Of a stretch of 64,000 bases of DNA, positions 53,675 to 62,838 are shown piece after piece. This stretch comes from Novipirellula galeiformis (GTDB taxonomy: Bacteria > Planctomycetota > Planctomycetia > Pirellulales > Pirellulaceae): assembly GCF_007860095.1 (NCBI RefSeq), contig NZ_SJPT01000004.1:674729-738728 (forward strand). Direction: 5' to 3'. Under the pieces are notes generated by a model. It saw only the letters and a program-made list of their open reading frames with translations. It did no database searches and had not been told where the DNA came from. A program made the translations under genes and the position numbers. How positions within the stretch are numbered: position 1 is the stretch's first letter; each line of letters starts with the position of its first letter.

Positions 53675-54697
53675 TTAATCGTTGGGGGTGAAGACGGCAG
53701 CAACGGAATCGGCATCCGCCGCTCCGCTAGTCAAGAAGGAGGTCCAACCGAGTTGCCCCTGTTGGCCGAGTTGTATTTGCGGAATCGACTCCCGCTTTAG
53801 TTTCAGTTGTATGTCCCAGAGCAATTCATCACCGACGTAATTGCGAACCAGGGCGATCAATCGTTTTAGTCCAGCCTGGCCAGGCAGGAGTCGACAGAAT
53901 TGGTCGAGTTCGACGGGCCCAAAGACCACTCGGAATTTAGATTGCGTATCCCAAATACGGTCTCCGCACAGTGCGGATTGCCCGAGGGTCGTGGATTCGG
54001 CAAAGCCGCCCAAATGAGTACGGCAATCGGCCGGCAGACTCATCCAGTGACCTGAAAATTGTTGGATTTCACAAGGCATGTGAAAGAACGCCGCGAGCAT
54101 TGCCTGCAATCCTTCGGCATTTCGAGGTTGGCTCGCGATTCGACCGGCAAAGGAAAGCTTAGCGTGATCAGAGACCGCGTCGCGGTTACGAAACGAATCG
54201 GTCCCATGGCCAATCATCGAGCCAACGTAGGCGGAAAATCGATCGGTGTCCGCCCGATCCATATGCACGGTCGGTTGGCCCGTCGCCCAAGCCCGATAGA
54301 ACAGCGAGAGTAGACGATGATGGAACAAGTCCATGAATTGCGAAAACGTGTCGTCGTGATGCCGCCGCATTCGGTCTCGAGCGTACTCGGTCAGGTGCAG
54401 TGGCAACGGGGCATTGGGACCAAACATTCCCAAAAAACGACTTCGCAAGACATAGCGTTCCCCATCCGGCGTCAGCTCACAGGCTTGCAGGTTGGCGGGG
54501 GCAAAGTCCAAGCCGGGCGTTTGACCCAAACGCAGCGGTTCGTCGCAGGCGCGCTTAGATAACCCGGTCGGCGGACGGTCATGATGAATGCAATCGAGTC
54601 GGCGCAGCGTAAGTTGAAATCCGAAACGGTAGGGCGTAGCACGAATTTCATCGTAGAGACTTACATCAACGGCCTTGTTCCGATTTTCGCTGGCCAT
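53675..54697 (-). CDS. tssG: Type VI secretion baseplate protein TssG
   Basis: The 340-residue protein has the TssG/ImpH pattern RFGFQLTLRRLDCI, then EPLRLGQTPGLDFAPANL and RSRFLGMFGPNAPLPLHLTEYARDR. TssG pairs with two TssF copies and TssE in baseplate wedges. Its start lies 37 nt inside the end of tssF in another frame, indicating coupled translation. The C-terminal tail holds no extra domain. Confidence 0.95.
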   Translation of the reverse strand: MASENRNKAVDVSLYDEIRATPYRFGFQLTLRRLDCIHHDRPPTGLSKRACDEPLRLGQTPGLDFAPANLQACELTPDGERYVLRSRFLGMFGPNAPLPLHLTEYARDRMRRHHDDTFSQFMDLFHHRLLSLFYRAWATGQPTVHMDRADTDRFSAYVGSMIGHGTDSFRNRDAVSDHAKLSFAGRIASQPRNAEGLQAMLAAFFHMPCEIQQFSGHWMSLPADCRTHLGGFAESTTLGQSALCGDRIWDTQSKFRVVFGPVELDQFCRLLPGQAGLKRLIALVRNYVGDELLWDIQLKLKRESIPQIQLGQQGQLGWTSFLTSGAADADSVAAVFTPND

Positions 54698-56544
54698 CGT
54701 TTGATTTCTCCTCGTGTGGTGCTATGGAAAACGGTCTCGGCAAACGAGTTCATGGTGACATACTTGGCAAAAAACTCCTTCAAGACGCTGGCTAATAAAA
54801 ACGGGCCGCTGCCATCGAATGCGGATTCGTCCATTTGTAAATCAATCTTCAATCCACGGGCGAATGTCGTCGGGCCAGGCAACGGGACTCGCCGTACAAC
54901 CCGTTCGGACCGAATCGATCGTACACCTTCGACTTGGCGTTGCATGACCGTATCATGGGGCACCACAAACAGCTTCAAGAGATCACGAATGGCCATGGCA
55001 CCTCGGCCGTCCGGCAAGTCCGACAATGACAAATAGTTGAGTGTCAAGCTACTGACTAATTGCCATAGCAAGTTCCCTGATTCATGAGAGCGAGAGGGCA
55101 CGGGGCGACTCGGCCCCGCGACACAAATCACACTTGAAACCGGCGCACCGATCGTCAGACTAAAATCGGTTTCACCCACCCCGAGAGGCATTTGCAATGG
55201 CAAGTCACGGTTGGTGCAAAGCGTTTGGACTCGCAGCTGTCTTAGGTCGTGCCGATACGGCGATTGGTCCGCGTCGACAAGCGAGAGAAAAACATCATCG
55301 CCTAAGTAACTCGATCTTGATCCGAGGCGTCTTTCTCGCGACGATAACAATCGGGGACGACGACGGGTCGTAAAGTAGGAAGCCGCAGAGGATGGCGACT
55401 CGTCCTCCACGTCGAACGAGGCATAGAAGGGGTGAAAGTCTTGCCCCTCGCGGTCTTGAGCACCGTACCCCGTCACCTTTTCGACTGAGAAAACCTCGTA
55501 GTCCAGTGACCGTGTTCGATCGGGAACGACATGATGTTCATGATCATGGTCGTTCAGATGAATTCGATCGGTCACTTTGGGAAACAGGTTGATTGCGGGA
55601 GTGCAAAAGAGAGCGAAATTCGAGGCGCTGATCCGTCCGTCCAACCCTTCGGTTGACCGATTCAGCGTAAAGATGACCTCGATGACATCTTCTTCGGCCG
55701 TGCGCAACGCATCACGTAATCCTTGAAGCATCACGAACATGAATCGCTGCGGAAAGGCAAAGTATTCCTGCAGCAATCGATAGCCCTGGAACGAGGGTGC
55801 CGAGACAGGCAACAAGGCTTCGGCGGGCTGGAAACCATGGGCGGTGACGCTGCCCGGATGAAGCACACGTTGCCAAGCCGGTTTGGGGCCGGCCGGACGA
55901 ATCACGACGGCTTGCGTTTGCGAGAGGATTTGTTCGTAAAGAACCATCGGCAAATGCTCGCTGCCCGTGATGAAAATCGGCAGCTCATCGATGGCGAGTT
56001 TTTGAAAGGGAATGCCGGGCGTTTTCAACGTCAACCGAATGCTGGCTTTGACGTCGCGCAGTTGCGAAGGAAGGTCAATCGCGGCAGCGGAACGGGAAAA
56101 ATAGCCCGCCTCGGTTAACTCGATCGGCCACAACGTCGTCTCATGGGCGGTACGGTATTCACAAGCGGTTTGGTCCCCGCGCCCGAGCAACCCGCGCAGT
56201 GACGTTTGCCGAGGAATGACATGCCCCTCCCTTAGCGAGGCTTGCTGCATGTCAGGTTGCAAACGCACCATCGTCATCGAAGGCAGCGGTGCCAAGTAGT
56301 TTGGATAGACGACATCGAGAAGATGCCCCGTCAAATCCGCGTGTTCGGCATCCAACTTCAATTGGATCCGCGAGGTCAGAAACGCGAAGCCTTCTAACAG
56401 ACGTTCAACGTAGGGGTCCGCGCACTCGAATTCATCAAGAGAGAGCCGACCGGCAACCTTGGGGTATTGCTTCGCGAACTCCGCACCCATCTCGCGAAGA
56501 TGTTGCAGTTCGGTGTTGTAGTAGCTCAGCAGTCTGGGATCCAT
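54661..56544 (-). CDS. tssF: Type VI secretion baseplate protein TssF
   Basis: The 627-residue protein begins MDPRLLSYYNTELQHLREMG with EFAKQYPKVAGRL, DPYVERLLEGFAFL and VYPNYLAPLPSM, the standard TssF/ImpG N-terminus. It is the main wedge subunit. Its length is normal for the family. The gene follows tssE after 6 nt and overlaps tssG, so the three wedge genes form one translational unit. Confidence 0.96.
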   Translation of the reverse strand: MDPRLLSYYNTELQHLREMGAEFAKQYPKVAGRLSLDEFECADPYVERLLEGFAFLTSRIQLKLDAEHADLTGHLLDVVYPNYLAPLPSMTMVRLQPDMQQASLREGHVIPRQTSLRGLLGRGDQTACEYRTAHETTLWPIELTEAGYFSRSAAAIDLPSQLRDVKASIRLTLKTPGIPFQKLAIDELPIFITGSEHLPMVLYEQILSQTQAVVIRPAGPKPAWQRVLHPGSVTAHGFQPAEALLPVSAPSFQGYRLLQEYFAFPQRFMFVMLQGLRDALRTAEEDVIEVIFTLNRSTEGLDGRISASNFALFCTPAINLFPKVTDRIHLNDHDHEHHVVPDRTRSLDYEVFSVEKVTGYGAQDREGQDFHPFYASFDVEDESPSSAASYFTTRRRPRLLSSRERRLGSRSSYLGDDVFLSLVDADQSPYRHDLRQLRVQTLCTNRDLPLQMPLGVGETDFSLTIGAPVSSVICVAGPSRPVPSRSHESGNLLWQLVSSLTLNYLSLSDLPDGRGAMAIRDLLKLFVVPHDTVMQRQVEGVRSIRSERVVRRVPLPGPTTFARGLKIDLQMDESAFDGSGPFLLASVLKEFFAKYVTMNSFAETVFHSTTRGEIKRWPAKIGTRPLM

Positions 56545-56550
56545 CCTAGC

Positions 56551-57048
56551 TCACTCCTCGATCACATGAATCACGCCGCTCTCAAGATCCACATCGGTCC
56601 GCAAAAATAGCGAAAGTGGCAACGGCTGTGCAAACAGTTGCCCCCGGATCTCGAATCGTAATGAGTTATTGGACTGGACGTCGTCGTCGTACTGAATCAG
56701 AATTTGAAGCGTGTCTGCGATGATTCTCGGCTCGAAGCTAAGAATCGCTTGATGAATTTGACTTTGCAATTGCTTCAGATCGACCGTGGATCCCGCTTTA
56801 CCTGACAAGGCGGGCCGTCCGAAATTCAGCACGGACGACTGTATTTCGGGGTAGCGTCCAAAGTCCACCGGTGAGCAAAGGTTCTCGGTATTGAGAAGCC
56901 ATTCCAAATCACGCAGCACACATTGCTTCAAGCGATCGACCGACAGGACGCGGTCGTCCCGCGATTCGGATCGTTTCTGCGGTTCGTTGTCGGTTAATCG
57001 ATCGAGCAGGGATGGTTGCAACCGCTCGCGGTTGGTTAAATCAGCCAT
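56551..57048 (-). CDS. tssE: Type VI secretion baseplate protein TssE (gp25-like)
   Basis: The 165-residue lysozyme-like gp25 homologue contains LLDRLTD near the start, then VLRDLEWLLNTENL and a C-terminal LRFEIRGQLFAQPLPLSLFLRTDVDLESG, the usual gp25 end. I chose the ATG at 57048 because ggag lies 9 nt upstream; the ATG at 57054 would be too close. It overlaps the tagJ stop by 8 nt. Confidence 0.92.
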   Translation of the reverse strand: MADLTNRERLQPSLLDRLTDNEPQKRSESRDDRVLSVDRLKQCVLRDLEWLLNTENLCSPVDFGRYPEIQSSVLNFGRPALSGKAGSTVDLKQLQSQIHQAILSFEPRIIADTLQILIQYDDDVQSNNSLRFEIRGQLFAQPLPLSLFLRTDVDLESGVIHVIEE

Positions 57049-57910
57049 CGCCATCAACTCCGCTGGACGCCGGTTGCGTGTCATCCACCGCGAACACGAT
57101 TTCACGTAAATCCAGCAACCCAAATTCAGATTGATCGGTTGTCAGGAGTCGTTGTCCGCGTCCCGATTCGAAACCGTTTTTATCCGAGATCCACTCGGTG
57201 CGACGCGCTAATCGGATCGCATCGTCGTCGCTTGCTTCAGATCCTTGGTAGCGAGTCGGGATGAAACCCAGTTGCTGACCACCGCCGACCCAGGTGAATT
57301 GGGTCGGCAACCAGACCATATCGCGAAGGTCCGTTGGCGGCTCAATCCGCATCGATTCCATGTGATTGATTGGAACCCAGTAATAGCGTCCATCTAGCAT
57401 GCATTCGAGGATCGGGCCCAAGGACAAGTCGGCATCGGCCAACCAGGCAAATTCAGCCGATTCGCGTTGTTCCTCGCTGCCTTTTCCCGAAGCTCGAAAT
57501 TCAAGTCGTCCCGAGGTCGTTGGGGCGGCGTCAAAGGCCTTCGCTCGCAATTCCTCTGCAACATCCGACTGACCTTGTGACTGCATCGACTGCGCTTGGA
57601 TCATCCAAGCAACCCAAGGCTCCGGTTCGCCAAGCACAAGCGGGGTTCGCTTGCCTGCGAAAATTTCTTCGCGCAATCGCTCGCATTGGATCGCCGCGGT
57701 ATAGGCGGTGACCATCAATTCAGCAGCCGGATCGAGTTGACCACACAACTGCAGTTGGGTCATCGCCTTTTGCCACTCTCCGTTGACCGCTAACAGCTGA
57801 AACAAGAAGATTCGCAGACTTGCGTTTTGAGGTTCCGCTCGAATTTCTGCCTTCAATTCCAACAGAGCTTGCCCAAGGTCGCCTCGCTGCAAGGCTTCAG
57901 CTGCGGACAT
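57041..57910 (-). CDS. tagJ: Type VI secretion accessory protein TagJ (ImpE)
   Basis: The 289-residue ImpE/SciE-family protein has an N-terminal TPR-like helical part (AEALQRGDLGQALLELKAEIRAEPQNASLRIFLFQLL) and a C-terminal domain with DGRYYWVPINHMESMRIEPP and LRDMVWLPTQ, diagnostic for this family. TagJ binds the sheath protein TssB N-terminus in some systems and tunes ClpV recycling. The start at 57910 follows the strong site gaagga. The 255-bp gap upstream (57911-58165) has no gene. Confidence 0.93.
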   Translation of the reverse strand: MSAAEALQRGDLGQALLELKAEIRAEPQNASLRIFLFQLLAVNGEWQKAMTQLQLCGQLDPAAELMVTAYTAAIQCERLREEIFAGKRTPLVLGEPEPWVAWMIQAQSMQSQGQSDVAEELRAKAFDAAPTTSGRLEFRASGKGSEEQRESAEFAWLADADLSLGPILECMLDGRYYWVPINHMESMRIEPPTDLRDMVWLPTQFTWVGGGQQLGFIPTRYQGSEASDDDAIRLARRTEWISDKNGFESGRGQRLLTTDQSEFGLLDLREIVFAVDDTQPASSGVDGDG

Positions 57911-58165
57911 AGTATTTCCTTCTTCCGTTGCGGTAGGATTTGAGTGAGATAAGACGGACGCGCAGGAAAACCGAGCGGTGGTTTTTGCTGACTCTTTGGA
58001 GCCATTTCGACACAAGTCGGCTGAGCGTCTGTCGGATGGTAGCAACGCCCCATCCGACGTGAAAAAAGACGACTTCGCTAACTTAGCGCCATGGGACCGT
58101 TAGCGTATCGGTCCGTTAACGCATCAGGATGAAGACTTGTATTCGAACAACCGGGGAATGCCCGA

Positions 58166-58702
58166 TCATTTATCGCCGCGTTGCTTGAACGTGTAATCCC
58201 AGGGCGCACCCAACTGGTTGTTGCTACCTTCCAGCGATGCATCCCAACCCTTGTTACCGACACGTTCATAGGTCAAACCATCCGACGTTCGATGATACTC
58301 AATGGCAACTTTCTCGTACTCGAAGGACACGGTTTCGGTAGTGGCGGTGGAGCTCAAATTGAGTTTCCAATCCACCACAAACGTATCCTCGAACCGAAGC
58401 ATCAAGAACGGGTAATTCGCAGCCCCATTCTTCGCAGTCTCCACCATCTGTATTTCGACCGATGCAATCGCCTCGCCTTTCATCCCTTGAAACATCAAAT
58501 CCGACGTCGATTGATCGACGACTTTCGTGATTTGAAGTGCCTGTAGGTCGGCAAGGCCACGACTGGCATCCGTTGAACTGGAATTGCCTGGCCGCTTGTT
58601 CTGCACCCCATATTCGACAGACCTGGCTTCGAACCAGTTCTTGTCGTATCCGGGGATGCGACAGCGGCCTTTCACGTCGCGAACGCGTACAAGGATGATC
58701 AA
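58166..58702 (-). CDS. hcp: Hcp tube protein, second copy
   Basis: The 178-residue Hcp-family protein starts IILVRVRDVKGRCRIPGY, with the usual pattern of a beta-barrel ring subunit (LQITKVVDQSTSDLMFQG, then VEIQMVETAKNGAANYPFLMLRFEDTFV). It starts with TTG and overlaps the stop of the other hcp gene (TTGA), so it is translated with it. It is clearly diverged from the first copy, so the two may form mixed tubes or carry different cargo. No C-terminal effector extension is present. Confidence 0.92.
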   Translation of the reverse strand: MIILVRVRDVKGRCRIPGYDKNWFEARSVEYGVQNKRPGNSSSTDASRGLADLQALQITKVVDQSTSDLMFQGMKGEAIASVEIQMVETAKNGAANYPFLMLRFEDTFVVDWKLNLSSTATTETVSFEYEKVAIEYHRTSDGLTYERVGNKGWDASLEGSNNQLGAPWDYTFKQRGDK

Positions 58703-59241
58703 CCCTTTGGTACCTCAAACTTAGGTGTGTCCCACGAGTTGTTGACGACTTGGTCCCAACCCGCTGTGCCTTCGGTCTTCGAAGCGTATTTGCCGTTGAC
58801 CTTGGTGTAGGCGTAATACTGCATCGCGATCTTCTGGTACCACAACGTTACCGTTTCGGTCGGCCGACCGTCCTCGGCACCATTGATGCTCCAAGTCTTA
58901 ATGAAGCATGGCTCCAATTTGAACATCAGGTAAGGGAACACGGCTTGCTTGGAATCACTGCTGTCTTTGGTCTGGACGAAGTGAACCTCTGCCGATGGAA
59001 GTGGACCGCCCGAAATCGAATGATGCATCAATTTGATCGAACCACGGTCGGTCGTCTTTTCAAACGAGCATTCTTGCAGATCGCCAACGCCAATCGTGAT
59101 GTCGTCGGTACCAGCCTTGGCACTGTCGGTTGTTTCCCGCACCACGCCAAAGTTAAAACTGTCAACGGCAAACCAATCTTTGTCTTTGTAACCTGGGATT
59201 TGTGAATCGCCCTTGATACCGTCGATGTGAATCAAAATCAT
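58699..59241 (-). CDS. hcp: Hcp tube protein, first copy
   Basis: The 180-residue protein begins ILIHIDGIKGDSQIPGYKDKDWF and shows DLQECSFEKTTDRGSIKLMHHSISG, the Hcp1-like region, ending with VTLWYQKIAMQYYAYT. Hcp hexamers stack into the inner tube that TssB/TssC propels. It is transcribed after tssC and before the second hcp. VgrG and PAAR, which cap this tube, are not encoded in the window. Confidence 0.94.
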   Translation of the reverse strand: MILIHIDGIKGDSQIPGYKDKDWFAVDSFNFGVVRETTDSAKAGTDDITIGVGDLQECSFEKTTDRGSIKLMHHSISGGPLPSAEVHFVQTKDSSDSKQAVFPYLMFKLEPCFIKTWSINGAEDGRPTETVTLWYQKIAMQYYAYTKVNGKYASKTEGTAGWDQVVNNSWDTPKFEVPKG

Positions 59242-59334
59242 CTGTGAACCTGCCTTCTAATGCTTATGAACGAGTGAGTGAAACGGAGTTGATACTAACA
59301 AGAGGCAATTGCCCCCGTGGGTATGACGCAATGC

Positions 59335-60831
59335 TTAGGATTTTCCAGAAGGAAGTTTCGAAACCAGACGCAACGAGACCGTCAGTCCTTCCAATTGGTA
59401 GTGCGGCTTGAGATAGAACTTGGAACTGTAGTAGCCCGGGTTGCTCGGATCCTCTTCCACAATGACTTCCGCTTCGGCCAACGGACGCATCGCCTTTGCC
59501 GCTTCGGTGCAAGTATCGGGATTGGGTTCAATGAATTGGCCGATCCATTCGTTGAGCCAAGCCTGCATCGCGTCACGGGTCATCGAAGAACCGATTTTGT
59601 CGCGGACCATGCACTTCAGGTAATGGGCAAATCGGCAGGTCGCAAACAGGTACGGAAGCCGTGCCGCCAAGTTGGCATTGGCCGTCGCATCGGGATCGTC
59701 GTACTCCGTCGGTTTCTGTAACGATTGAGCACCAATGAATGCTGCGAAGTCCGAATTTTTGCGATGAATCAACGGCATGAAGCCGTTCTTCGCCAATTCT
59801 GCCTCGCGACGGTCACTGATCGCAATCTCCGTGGGGCACTTCATGTCCACGCCACCATCATCGGTCGGGAAACTGTGGCAGGGCAAGTTCTCGACTGCTC
59901 CGCCGGTTTCGACACCGCGAATCTGAGTCGTCCAGCCATACAACGAGAAGGCACGATTGATGTTCGTCGCCATCGCGTAAGCCGCATTGGACCACGTGTA
60001 GCGACGATGATCGGCGTCGGCGACGTCTTCCTCGAACGCAAACTCATCCACCGGGTCGGTCTTGGCACCGTAGGGCAACCGTGCCAGGTAGCGAGGCATG
60101 CACAAGCCGATGTAACGTGAATCTTCGGATTCACGCAAGCTTCGCCAGCTGGCGTACTCGGGGGTTTCAAAGATTTTGGTCAGGTCACGCGGATTGCTGA
60201 GCTCTTGCCAGGAATCGAACTGCATCGTTTCGGGCGCGACACCGGTGATGAACGGTGCGTGAGCGGCAGCCGCGATCTGTTGCATCTCGGTCAGCAAAGC
60301 GACATCGGGTGCCGAGTGGTCGAAGTGGTAATCTCCGACCAAGCAACCGTACGGTTGACCGCCAAACTGGCCAAATTCTTCCTCGTAAATTTTCTTGAAG
60401 ATCGGGCTTTGATCCCAGGCGGTTCCTTTGAACTTCTTGAGTGTTTTGGCCAAATCCTTTTTGGAAATGTTCATCACTCGAATCTTCAGCATTTCGCTGG
60501 TTTCGGTATTGTTAACCAAGTGATGAAGACCACGCCAAGCGCTTTCGAGCTTCTGGAACTCTTCGTTGTGCAACACCTCGTTAATCTGTTCGGTCAGCTT
60601 GCGATCGATTTCCGCGATCATGCTTTCGATCGAGGCAAGGGCATCGCCGGAGATCAGGTTGGCACCTTGGAGGGCTTGTGCAGCCAAGGTTTGCACGGCC
60701 CCTTGAATCGCACGGCTGGTTTCGTCCGATTTTGGGCGAAACTCTTTCTTCAGCAGTGACTCAAAAGCACTGGTTTCCAGTGTGGATGACTGTGCCGCTT
60801 GGGCCGCATCTTGAGAAGCATCCGATGACAT
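59335..60831 (-). CDS. tssC: Type VI secretion sheath large subunit TssC (VipB)
   Basis: The 498-residue protein contains the conserved stretches LESAWRGLHHLVNNTETSEMLKIRVMN, GGQPYGCLVGDY, PFITGVAPETM, YIGLCMPRYLARLPYGAKT and the C-terminal handshake region (YSSKFYLKPHYQLEGLTVSLRLVSKLP). It is the main contractile sheath subunit with TssB. The length and ends are normal for the family, so the sheath is probably functional. Confidence 0.97.
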   Translation of the reverse strand: MSSDASQDAAQAAQSSTLETSAFESLLKKEFRPKSDETSRAIQGAVQTLAAQALQGANLISGDALASIESMIAEIDRKLTEQINEVLHNEEFQKLESAWRGLHHLVNNTETSEMLKIRVMNISKKDLAKTLKKFKGTAWDQSPIFKKIYEEEFGQFGGQPYGCLVGDYHFDHSAPDVALLTEMQQIAAAAHAPFITGVAPETMQFDSWQELSNPRDLTKIFETPEYASWRSLRESEDSRYIGLCMPRYLARLPYGAKTDPVDEFAFEEDVADADHRRYTWSNAAYAMATNINRAFSLYGWTTQIRGVETGGAVENLPCHSFPTDDGGVDMKCPTEIAISDRREAELAKNGFMPLIHRKNSDFAAFIGAQSLQKPTEYDDPDATANANLAARLPYLFATCRFAHYLKCMVRDKIGSSMTRDAMQAWLNEWIGQFIEPNPDTCTEAAKAMRPLAEAEVIVEEDPSNPGYYSSKFYLKPHYQLEGLTVSLRLVSKLPSGKS

Positions 60832-60908
60832 GGCATGGTTCCTATTGATTGGTAAAATTTGTTTCTGTTGTTAGCCGATAGGCTTAGGAGTGTCTGAATT
60901 CCGCCCGA

Positions 60909-61430
60909 TCATTCCGCAGCGGGTTCGTCGTCCCCAGCAGGTTTCGCCTGGGCCGACAATGTCTTCAGCAATTCAGGGTCTTCGAGAACTTTGGCGATCA
61001 GTTCCTCGGCACCTGCTTTTCCATCCATGTAGGTGATCAAATTCGAGAGTTCGGTCCGTGTATCGAGCAACTTTTTCAACGGCTCGACTTTTCGAGCGAT
61101 CGCGCCTGGCGAGAAGTCGTCCATCGATTCGAACGTGATGTCAACGCTTAAATTGCCTTCGCCGGTCAGGGTGTTGGGCACTCGGAATGCGGCTCGTGGC
61201 TTCATGGCTTTGAGACGATCGTCAAAATTATCAACGTCGATCTCCAGCATTTTTCGATCGGCCACTGGAGCAAGTTTCTCCGACGGATTGCCCGATAGAT
61301 CGGCCAACACGCCCATCACGAAGGGCAGTTGGACTTTTTTCTCGGCACCATAAACCTCGACGTCGTATTCAATTTGGACACGAGGAGCTCGATTGCGGGC
61401 GATGAATTTTTGTGAACTGGCTTTGGCCAT
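60909..61430 (-). CDS. tssB: Type VI secretion sheath small subunit TssB (VipA)
   Basis: The 173-residue protein has RNRAPRVQIEYDVEVYGAEKKVQLPFVMGVLADLSG, then KMLEIDVDNFDDRLKAMKPR and a helical C-terminus ending in an acidic tail. It pairs with TssC to build the sheath; its N-terminal helix can be the TagJ contact. It lies between tssA and tssC on the minus strand. Confidence 0.97.
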   Translation of the reverse strand: MAKASSQKFIARNRAPRVQIEYDVEVYGAEKKVQLPFVMGVLADLSGNPSEKLAPVADRKMLEIDVDNFDDRLKAMKPRAAFRVPNTLTGEGNLSVDITFESMDDFSPGAIARKVEPLKKLLDTRTELSNLITYMDGKAGAEELIAKVLEDPELLKTLSAQAKPAGDDEPAAE

Positions 61431-61505
61431 GTCATGTTTCCCAAAAAGCTAAAAAGGTTGGAGTCGATAAAAAGTCGTGGTTTCAGTAGGTTTGCACGTG
61501 TGGAG

Positions 61506-62723
61506 CTAACTGAAGAAGTCATCCGCATCGGTCTCGTCATCCGTTCCCGATGAATCAGCGTCGGGAAAATCGGCTTCGTACGAGTCACTCGCGTCGAAGT
61601 GGGTGGCGGTGTCGCCGACGGACGAACCAGCGTCGCTAGCGACGATGCCCCCAATTTCGTGGGCGCGAGAGAGACCCTCGGGGATCAAGTCTTGGAGAAT
61701 CTCGATGAACGATTTGGTCGCCAAACGCTTGGCCCGTACCAGCAACAGCGGGAGCGGGCTCGACGGTTCGTAGCGCTGGTAGTAGACCAAAATTTTGTCG
61801 ATCGCCGAAATCACCTCCTCGCGTGAGCTGATCACATTGTTGATGGGGGCCGACCCCCGAGCCGGACGTGAGCCTGGCGTGTTGCCCCGGGGCTCGGTGT
61901 CGGAGGCAAATTCAGCTTCGGTTTCGGACGCTTCGTGATTGTCTGCATCCGCGTCGTCGTCTTGGTCGAGCAAGCCCGCCGCTTGATCGCCGCCACGATC
62001 ATTCCACCAACGGTCGAGTTGGTTTCCAATTCGTTTCAGCAGGTCCCGCAGCGGTTTTAGACTCGGCGCCCGACTGACGCCAACTTGACTTGTAATGAAT
62101 GTTTCAATTGCCGCACATGCCTGCAATGCGTCAGCAACGGCAGTGCGACGGTCCGCGATTTGGTCCAGTTCGCAGTTGTTGATAATGGCTTGGATTTCAG
62201 AGCTAGCCTGTTGCGGATCCTCTTCCCCCGCCTCGGGTTTGATGTCGGCCCAACATACGGCGCCGAGCATCGGAACCGACAACAGCGGTGCCTGCTCGAT
62301 CGGTCGTAACATCGTCGCAGCCGTCGTCAACGCCATGATCGTGTTGACGCGGGCGGTGGGATCAAGGTCGTCGTCCTCGTCGAGTTCGGGGTACAACGTT
62401 TCCCAAAATGCCTCGGTTAGAAGCTGGGTTAGCTGCAACGCGGTACTCAATCCAGCAAAGCTCTCATTGCGAAGCGCTGCCTGGCATAAACAAACACAAA
62501 CCCGCAGGTCTTTACTGCGTTCGAGTAAGGTGATCGCATTGCGTTGCACCAACTTCCAATCCGGCTCCTCTCCCTCGACAACCGCATCCCCCATGATCTG
62601 GTCTGGTTTGCCAGCTGCGGCCTGTTCCATTTCCACGAACAGCGTGTCGTACTCAAGATCCTCCCCCGAGGGAAGATCGGCAGAAACGGGTGACTGCAAA
62701 GTTTCCAGGTCTATCGAAGCCAT
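61506..62723 (-). CDS. tssA: Type VI secretion cap/assembly protein TssA (ImpA)
   Basis: The 405-residue protein has an ImpA_N domain: PVSADLPSGEDLEYD, DWKLVQRNAITLLERSKDLRVCVCLCQAALR and FWETLYPELDEDDDLDPTARVNTIMAL. After an acidic linker, the C-terminal part resembles the short dodecameric TssA domain (VISSREEVISAIDKILVYYQRYEPSSPLPLLLVRAKRL), ending in an acidic Asp-rich tail. TssA guides tube and sheath polymerisation. The ATG at 62723 is preferred to GTG 62738. It is first of the minus-strand tss operon. Confidence 0.93.
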   Translation of the reverse strand: MASIDLETLQSPVSADLPSGEDLEYDTLFVEMEQAAAGKPDQIMGDAVVEGEEPDWKLVQRNAITLLERSKDLRVCVCLCQAALRNESFAGLSTALQLTQLLTEAFWETLYPELDEDDDLDPTARVNTIMALTTAATMLRPIEQAPLLSVPMLGAVCWADIKPEAGEEDPQQASSEIQAIINNCELDQIADRRTAVADALQACAAIETFITSQVGVSRAPSLKPLRDLLKRIGNQLDRWWNDRGGDQAAGLLDQDDDADADNHEASETEAEFASDTEPRGNTPGSRPARGSAPINNVISSREEVISAIDKILVYYQRYEPSSPLPLLLVRAKRLATKSFIEILQDLIPEGLSRAHEIGGIVASDAGSSVGDTATHFDASDSYEADFPDADSSGTDDETDADDFFS

Positions 62724-62838
62724 ATGCAAACAAGTCACAGCGCGGACAAAGGATGATAAAAAAAACGGAGAACGGCATGATCACTAAGGCGACTGCCCTC
62801 GTGGATCTGACACGAATGCCAGAGATTGGTTGATATTT

